Assembly: GCA_963833375.1 (NCBI GenBank)
Contig: CAWHXR010000010.1
Location: 804,257-868,256 of the forward strand
Direction: 5' to 3'
Source of the DNA: DASUPK01 sp963833375
GTDB lineage: Bacteria; Actinomycetota; Thermoleophilia; Solirubrobacterales; 70-9
DNA: 64,000 bases
Within the stretch, counting starts at the first letter, position 1, and each line of letters starts with the position of its first letter. This document shows, piece after piece, positions 59,189-64,000 of this stretch. The notes under the pieces are model-generated. The model worked only from the letters and a program-made list of their open reading frames with translations. It was not told the origin of the DNA and searched no databases. The position numbers and the translations under genes are program-made.

Positions 59189-60020
59189 TCAGAACTGGTT
59201 ATTTGCGTGTTCGGCACGGATCCGATCTCGGGCTTCTGTACGGATGCGGAGAACCACCTTGCGCGACAGGATGCGAGCCGGTGGAGTTTCAGGTCGAACG
59301 AGAGATGGATCAACACTGGTATCGGGTGCATGCTGGGATCGAGGCGAACTCCTCGGGGCAGGCAGTCGCTCGATGCGCAGTCGCGGAAGGCACGTATCGT
59401 GCCCGGCCCGCTGAGACTCCCGATGTCTCCCCTGACCTCTTCTTGGTGCCGGCGTGGGGGCAGCCAATTCCATTTAGCCGTCCCTAGGCCTCCCGCAGGG
59501 GGAAGAGGGTTGCTTCCAGTCAAGGCGCAAGCCCCGCAGACCGCCGCCGACTGGTCCGCTACCCCCACGAACATGGTGGATATTCCCCGACGATCCGGAA
59601 ACCTTCGTCCAGATCCAGGTCGAAGCGCTGGCTGCTGATCGAAAAGGTAATTAGCCTCCCATTCGTTGAGAGAGTGCTGAGCCACCATCCCCAGATCCGG
59701 CTCAGCACTGAGGCCTGGCACACAACGGGCCTCCCCAAGAACGGTTCAGGGGCTTGCGGGCCCCCTGAACCGTCTTTAGGGATAACCCCCCGGACCAGCC
59801 GGGGGCTTCTCCGCACTCCTGCCGTCCAGGGCGGCCTCTGGCTGCCCAGGAGGGCGGCTTCTACCTAACCAGGAGGGAGCGTCCAGGCGCAGGGCTGCCG
59901 AAGCAGCGGCGAGCAACTGGTCGAGTGCTTCGTCTCCGATTACCAACTGGTTACCTGGACCTTAGGAACCAGGTGCTCAATTACGGAGGGAACTTCTACT
60001 TCGATAGGAGGAACAAGCGG
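59189..60020. other. 832-bp region without a convincing gene, containing three tandem hairpins
   Basis: Open frames here have no recognisable domains. Three strong hairpins lie close together: AGTGCTGAGCC/GGCTCAGCACT (59673-59709), ACGGTTCAGGGG/CCCCTGAACCGT (59741-59773) and CCCCCGG/CCGGGGG (59787-59805). They may be terminators, an origin or recombination sites of the decayed mobile element. Confidence 0.5.
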
Positions 60021-60212
60021 ATGCCAGCGATCATCGTGCAGAGCAACGGCACCACCAAGCAAGACACCAACGTCCTCCTCTACGAGGATGTTCAACCGGA
60101 GCACCTGGCCAGCGAACACCACGCGGCCCAACTGATCGAGCGCGTGGCATGGGCGGTTAGCGAGGCAAAGGACGCCGAGGACAGCGGGTCCCAGCAAGGG
60201 TGGAAGGCCTGA
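60021..60212 (+). CDS. small phage/mobile-element-like protein
   Basis: A 63-residue acidic protein (MPAIIVQSNGTTKQD, then EHLASEHHAAQLIERVAWAV) of a type seen in actinobacterial integrated elements; role unknown. TAGGAGGAAC precedes the ATG. A longer start at 59925 lacks a ribosome-binding site. Confidence 0.55.
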   Translation: MPAIIVQSNGTTKQDTNVLLYEDVQPEHLASEHHAAQLIERVAWAVSEAKDAEDSGSQQGWKA

Positions 60213-60279
60213 TCTTCGCGGAAGAGGCAAGCAGCGCCCGGACGAACGCAACTCCTAGTGAACCCTCCCTTGGTCCCTA

Positions 60280-60323
60280 GAGAGGCGGCGCGGGGAGCAC
60301 ACACTCCCCGGCTACCGCCTCTC
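60280..60323. other. nested inverted repeat (cruciform)
   Basis: Outer arms GAGAGGCGG/CCGCCTCTC (60280-60288 with 60315-60323) enclose inner arms CGGGGAG/CTCCCCG (60291-60297 with 60304-60310). It lies in a 254-bp gap with no genes. It could be a terminator or a site for the lost integrase. Confidence 0.5.
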
Positions 60324-60459
60324 GGGAACCGGCCCCGTACATCTGCCTGCCCGTTCGAGGGCATGGGCACGGTTCCACTACCCCGGTAAGCGCCCGCCCG
60401 CCTCGCAGGGTTACGGGACTGGAAGTCATCAAGGAGCTGCTTCGCGAAGCTCAACCAGA

Positions 60460-60481
60460 CCCCGAGTTACTCGGGGTTTTT
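60460..60481 (+). terminator. intrinsic terminator shared by convergent genes
   Basis: CCCCGAG TTA CTCGGGG followed by TTTTT. The TAA stop of the minus-strand gene lies in the loop, so this palindrome is also the 3' end of that gene. Confidence 0.85.
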
Positions 60482-60643
60482 GCCAGCCATAGCTGACGCA
60501 TGCCGTTTAGCCCTCGCGACCTCGACCGGCTTGAGCTTGGCTGCGATCTTCTCCGAGAGCTTCACAGCCTTCTCAGCTTGCTCCTCGGTCGGCGCGACGA
60601 GCGCGAGATACAGCGCCCGCGTCAGTGCTTGCTGGTTGGTCAT
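60467..60643 (-). CDS. small mobile-element-associated protein
   Basis: A 58-residue helical protein (MTNQQALTRALYLALVAPTE, then LSEKIAAKLKPVEVARAKR) resembling short proteins found in actinobacterial prophages and integrative elements. Function unknown. Its start lies a few bases from the truncated integrase. Confidence 0.55.
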   Translation of the reverse strand: MTNQQALTRALYLALVAPTEEQAEKAVKLSEKIAAKLKPVEVARAKRHASAMAGKNPE

Positions 60644-60667
60644 GGCCGAGTCCGTACCCGCAAGCCC

Positions 60668-60900
60668 CAACTCTCCAAACGCTGCATGAGGCAAGGCACA
60701 CCTTCGCCTCCTTGCTGATCGACTCCGGCGCCAACGCCAAGGCTGTGCAGGAGTTCGTAGGGCACTCGAAGATCCAGACGACCTTCGATGTTTACGGCCA
60801 TTTGCTGCCCGGTTCTCACGATGAGGTTCGGGAGCGGATGGACGCCTACCTGCTGAACGCCCCCGAGGAGGCCGTGGAGACCGCCGAGGATGCATTGTGA
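60668..60900 (+). pseudogene. tyrosine recombinase (phage integrase) C-terminal remnant
   Basis: The reading TLHEARHTFASLLIDSGANA, then VQEFVGHSKIQTTFDVYGHL gives the C-terminal catalytic part: Arg in ARHT, His in GHS, and the nucleophile Tyr in DVYGHL. The N-terminal DNA-binding part and most of the catalytic domain are missing, and the 5' boundary abuts the small gene on the minus strand. It marks a decayed integrated element. Confidence 0.8.
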
Positions 60901-60906
60901 GTGTCC

Positions 60907-60957
60907 GACTGGCGAACAGACTGGCGAACAGCGGCCTCCGGGCCATCGGGGGCCGCT
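60907..60957. repeat. 12-bp tandem repeat followed by a hairpin
   Basis: GACTGGCGAACA occurs twice in tandem (60907-60930), just after the integrase remnant. An imperfect hairpin AGCGGCC/GGCCGCT (60930-60957) follows. This may be a former attachment-site or terminator region. Confidence 0.45.
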
Positions 60958-60994
60958 TGCGTTCAGGGGCGAAATCCCTGCAAAGCCCGCAAAA

Positions 60995-61022
60995 GGAACG
61001 ACCCGCCGAAGCGGGCCGTTCC
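60995..61022. terminator. hairpin at the mobile-remnant edge
   Basis: GGAACG-A-CCCGC pairs with GCGGG-C-CGTTCC around a CGAA tetraloop, with one A-C mismatch. It is probably a terminator of the former element. Confidence 0.5.
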
Positions 61023-61076
61023 AGGGGTACTACAGGGAGGAGAGATATGTGTGTTGTCTGTGGGAGGTAGCCGGTA

Positions 61077-61439
61077 TCAGGCCCCGAGTGGGCGACTGAA
61101 CCGCGTTGAAGCGGTCAGAGCCAGATGAGCGGAGCCGAACCCGACCAAAAAGACTGTTGCGACGTAATCCCCCGCGATCCCCGCAACGACCCCGACCGCG
61201 ATCGTGGCGAGGGCCAGCGTGTAGTCGAATCCCGCGTGGGCGCTGAGCGGCAGATGCCCCCGGTCGCCCTCGCCGTAAACGGAGGCTCCGAGGCCGATCA
61301 GCATGATGCCGAGGGCGATGCTCAGGGCGCCCGCGACGTAGCCGAAGCCCAGCGCGAAGGGGGCCACGATCAGCAGCGGCGCGGCGGCCACCTCGAGGGC
61401 GGCGTGCACGTAAATGGGGATTGCCCTGAACAGAGTCAT
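61077..61439 (-). CDS. four-helix membrane protein of unknown function
   Basis: A 120-residue protein with about four transmembrane segments (YVHAALEVAAAPLLIVAPFA, then GALSIALGIMLIGLGASVYG, and so on). It resembles the SPW-type small membrane proteins found in actinobacteria, but the match is only by impression. ATG 61439; longer starts extend into basic sequence. Confidence 0.55.
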   Translation of the reverse strand: MTLFRAIPIYVHAALEVAAAPLLIVAPFALGFGYVAGALSIALGIMLIGLGASVYGEGDRGHLPLSAHAGFDYTLALATIAVGVVAGIAGDYVATVFLVGFGSAHLALTASTRFSRPLGA

Positions 61440-61549
61440 CGCGAAACCAGGGTACGAACGTATGTGCGATTCGTGTGTGAGCGCGGTCACAGTCGAGCGT
61501 GGCATCGGGCGCCCGCGAGGGCGATCCACGCCTATGTACGGTTCGCGGG

Positions 61550-62332
61550 GTGGCCCGCCGTCGCGTCGACACCCTGCTCGCCGAGCGCGGCCTGGCGCCG
61601 TCGCGGACCGCCGCCGCGGCCACGGTCCGCGCCGGGCGGGCGCGCCTCGGCAAGGACGGCGCAGCGATCGAAAAGCCGAGCGAGCTGGTGCCCGAGGACG
61701 CCGAGCTGGTGGTCGAGGAGGGCGAGGAGTTCGTCTCCAGGGGCGGGATCAAGCTCAAGAACGCCCTCGATGAGCTCGAGGTCGAGGTGGAGGGGCGCCG
61801 CTGCCTGGACGTCGGCGCCTCGACCGGCGGGTTCACGGACTGCCTGCTTCAGCGGGGGGCCGTGATGGTGATCGCGCTGGACGTGGGCTACGGGCAGCTC
61901 GACTGGCGCCTGCGACAAGACTCCCGCGTCCTGGTGATGGAGAGGCTGAACGCCCGCTATCTGGGTGGCTCCCATCTGCCCTTTCGCCCCGAACTGATCA
62001 CCGTGGACGTCTCCTTCATTTCCCTGGCGAAGCTGATGCCCTCGATGGTCGCCTCAGGTGCAGAGCAGTTCGACTTGCTCGGCCTGGTGAAGCCTCAGTT
62101 CGAGCTGGGCAAGGAGAAGGTGGGGAAGGGGGGCGTCGTGCGAGACGCCGACGATCGGCGCGAGGCGATTCGCAAGGTGGCGGAGGCCGCGCGGGGGGAG
62201 GGCCTCGCGATCCGCGGGCTGGCCTCATCCGGCCTGCCGGGCCCGAAGGGGAACCGCGAGACCTTCGTCTGGGCCTCGCGCGACGGCGAGCCGATCGATC
62301 TGGACGCCGCGCTGGCGAAGGTGGAGCCATGA
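61550..62332 (+). CDS. tlyA: TlyA family rRNA (cytidine-2'-O)-methyltransferase
   Basis: The 260-residue protein has an N-terminal S4 RNA-binding domain (RRRVDTLLAERGLAPSRTAA), then a SAM methyltransferase domain with VSRGGIKLKNAL, LDVGASTGGFTDCLLQRGA and DVSFISL. TlyA methylates 16S and 23S rRNA and affects capreomycin sensitivity in mycobacteria. GTG 61550. It overlaps nadK by 4 bases. Confidence 0.93.
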   Translation: MARRRVDTLLAERGLAPSRTAAAATVRAGRARLGKDGAAIEKPSELVPEDAELVVEEGEEFVSRGGIKLKNALDELEVEVEGRRCLDVGASTGGFTDCLLQRGAVMVIALDVGYGQLDWRLRQDSRVLVMERLNARYLGGSHLPFRPELITVDVSFISLAKLMPSMVASGAEQFDLLGLVKPQFELGKEKVGKGGVVRDADDRREAIRKVAEAARGEGLAIRGLASSGLPGPKGNRETFVWASRDGEPIDLDAALAKVEP

Positions 62333-63168
62333 CGCGCGCGATGCTGATCACGCTCACGCATCCCGAGTCCGCGTCCGAGGCCGTCGCCGCGACGGCTGAG
62401 GCCGCGCGGGCGGCGGGCGTGCAGCTCGTCTGTACCCCCGACGAGCAGGAGAAGCACGGCGAGGCGGCCGCGGGGATCGAGCGGGTCGAGGACGGCGAGC
62501 GGCCCGACGTCTGCATCGTCCTCGGTGGCGACGGCAGCATCCTCTACGCGCTGCGCCACTTCGCCGACACCGGCGTGCCCGTCTTCGGCATCAACTTCGG
62601 CACGATCGGCTTCCTCACGGCCGTCGAGCGGGACGAGCTTTTGACCGGCCTGGAGCGGGCCTTCTCGGGCGATTTCGAGGTGATGGACCTGCCTGCGCTC
62701 CGTGTGGACCTCCCGGTCGAGAGGTCCGTGGCGCTCAACGACGTCAGCTTCATCCGCCGCCCACACGGCCGCGTCGCCGAGCTCTCCTACGCGATCGGCC
62801 AGGAGGAGGTGGGGAGCGTGCGCTGCGACGGGCTGGTGGCGGCGACCCCGGCGGGTTCGACGGGATACAACCTCGCCAACGCGGGCCCGATCCTGGCCTG
62901 GGGCGTGAAGGGGTACGTGGTCAGCTTCATCGCCCCGCACACGCTCGCCGCCCGCGCGCTGGTGGTGGCACCGGACGACGCGCTCCAGGTCAGCAATGCC
63001 GCGGGACGCGAGCCGGTCGAGATCTCGCTGGATGGCGAGGCCGCCGGGGAGCTGGCGCCGGGCGATGCGCTCGAGATCCGCTTCGAGGAATCGGTCAGCC
63101 GGCTCGCCCAGCTGCCGGGCTCGAGCTTCTATCACCGCATCCGGGAGAAGTTCGGCAAGCTCGCGTGA
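62329..63168 (+). CDS. nadK: NAD kinase
   Basis: The 279-residue enzyme phosphorylates NAD to NADP. Signatures: VLGGDGSILYALRHF (GGDG, about 66), INFGTIGFLTAV, RPHGRVAELSYAI and TPAGSTGYNLANAG (about 171). It follows tlyA directly, the usual order in actinobacteria (tlyA-nadK-recN). Confidence 0.95.
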   Translation: MTRAMLITLTHPESASEAVAATAEAARAAGVQLVCTPDEQEKHGEAAAGIERVEDGERPDVCIVLGGDGSILYALRHFADTGVPVFGINFGTIGFLTAVERDELLTGLERAFSGDFEVMDLPALRVDLPVERSVALNDVSFIRRPHGRVAELSYAIGQEEVGSVRCDGLVAATPAGSTGYNLANAGPILAWGVKGYVVSFIAPHTLAARALVVAPDDALQVSNAAGREPVEISLDGEAAGELAPGDALEIRFEESVSRLAQLPGSSFYHRIREKFGKLA

Positions 63169-63218
63169 GTTGATTCGGCCGCGGTGTTCGTGGCGGCCGT
63201 TTGTCAGACTGGTTTTCC

Positions 63219-64000
63219 ATGGAGCGGAAGTGGTGGACCCTGCTGGCGACCTGCGTCGCGACCTTCATGTTGCTGCTCGACATCACGATCGTCAATGTCG
63301 CGCTCCCGGCAATCCAGCGCAGCCTGGATGCCAGCTTCAGCGACCTGCAGTGGGTGGTCGACGCGTACTCGCTGATGCTGGCCGCGGTCCTGCTGACAGC
63401 GGGATCGCTCGGTGACCGGCTCGGTCGCAAGCGAATCTTCGTCGCCGGCTTTGCGATCTTCAGCGGCGCCTCGCTGCTCTGCGGGCTCTCCAACACCCCG
63501 ACGCTGCTCAACCTCGCCCGCGGCCTGCAGGGCATCGGCGGCTCCGCGATGTTCGCCACCACCCTCGCCCTGATCGCCCAGGAGTTCCGGGGCCCCGAGC
63601 GCGCGACCGCCTTCGGCATCTGGGGCGCGACGATCGGCGGCGCCGTCGCGATCGGGCCGCTCGTCGGCGGCGCGATGACCGACGCCTTCGGCTGGGAGTG
63701 GATCTTCTTCGTCAACGTGCCGATCGGCATCGCGGCCGTCGCGCTGACCCTGAGCAAGGTGGGCGAGTCGAGGGCGCCGATGCCGAGCCGATCGACTGGC
63801 CCGGCGCAGCGACGTTCTCGGCGGCGCTGTTCCTGTTGGTCTTCGCGCTGGTGCGCGGCAACCCCGAGGGCTGGTCGAGCGCCCCCATCGTCGCCGCGCT
63901 GATCGCCGCCGCGGTGCTGATGCTGGCGTTCCTCGTAATCCAGCCGCGCTCGTCCCATCCGATGCTGGAGCTCGGCCTGTTCCGCAAACCGGCGTTCGCC
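63219..64000 (+). pseudogene. MFS transporter, frame break, runs off the window
   Basis: From ATG 63219 the frame gives a DHA2-type exporter N-terminus (ITIVNVALPAIQRSLDASF, motif A GSLGDRLGRKRIF, motif C GATIGGAVAIGPLVGG). At about 63775 a base is lost and the reading continues in another frame as DAEPIDWPGAATFSAALFLL to the window end. One lost C in GGCGCC(C)GAT would explain it. The C-terminus lies outside. Confidence 0.75.

Noticed and set aside
59116..59721. A 201-codon minus-strand frame over the CDF leader region
   Set aside because: No recognisable domain; it runs through the leader repeat in another frame and has no ribosome-binding site.
57721..60930. CRISPR array
   Set aside because: Tandem repeats here (11 and 12 bp) are too short and have only two copies without spacers.

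Overview
The window is a very GC-rich, densely coding bacterial segment with many GTG starts and short stop/start overlaps. Gene content and order point to a deep-branching actinobacterium. Thermoleophilia/Solirubrobacterales is my best guess, from the MSQENVE-type NTF2-like proteins, DUF7144 protein, F420-type LLM oxidoreductase and GC level. This is inference; no rRNA is present.

Layout. (1) 1-9.1 kb: an accessory stress/envelope block with a small unknown protein, cupin, unknown conserved protein, rhodanese, Na+/H+ antiporter, DUF2550-like protein, two carboxymuconolactone-decarboxylase-fold proteins, GAP-family, PLDc_N and DUF7144 membrane proteins, and a large coiled-coil membrane protein. 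A 115-bp module carrying two palindromes occurs twice (1-115 and 6773-6887), and a related palindrome lies in a divergent promoter region near 6.2 kb. The block ends at the 3' end of a tRNA-Met(CAT) gene. (2) 9.3-24.3 kb: core genes including M29-like aminopeptidase, formiminotransferase, MBL hydrolase, hisS-aspS, a NagZ-like GH3 enzyme, an MnmA with an N-terminal IscU-like domain, a secreted VWA protein and alaS. (3) 24.3-30.8 kb: a dipeptide/oligopeptide ABC transporter operon and ruvX. Five +1 reading-frame breaks fall in 6.1 kb here. (4) 30.7-40 kb: mltG, aroE, a cupin, an S1C protease, a solo A24 prepilin peptidase, and the aroC, aroK-aroB fusion, aroQ, pepQ series. (5) 40.1-44.7 kb: four unrelated genes on both strands split the usual aroQ-pepQ-efp-nusB order. 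(6) 44.8-49.8 kb: efp, nusB, an LHPP-like HAD phosphatase, an XseB-like protein, a prenyl synthase and dxs. (7) 49.8-61.5 kb: an accessory, partly decayed block sits between dxs and tlyA-nadK. It holds an MFS transporter, a two-component system, broken UspA, RTX and membrane-protein remnants, a tandem NTF2-like array, a cation diffusion facilitator, and a mobile-element remnant (integrase C-terminus, two small phage-like proteins, several strong hairpins). (8) 61.5-64 kb: tlyA, nadK and the start of a frame-broken MFS transporter.

Most striking observation. The cation transporter gene at 58.5-59.2 kb (minus) carries the 5' leader and start peptide of the NTF2-like genes (MSQxNVEV). It is followed, in frame after its stop, by their C-terminal peptide (ALEAAGLRE, stop, GCGATG). 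It looks as if the inside of an NTF2-like gene was replaced by a transporter. In the tandem array the constant tail of each gene also supplies the Shine-Dalgarno for the next one. A family of about 40-60 bp hairpin repeats (four copies) has contributed C-terminal tails to two proteins and the start codon of a third.

How the genes work together. The core operons cover shikimate-to-chorismate synthesis, isoprenoid precursor synthesis, tRNA charging and thiolation, and cell-wall turnover. The accessory blocks carry ion homeostasis, redox and sensory functions. Frame breaks are reported as seen; those in region 3 may be assembly errors and need raw reads.
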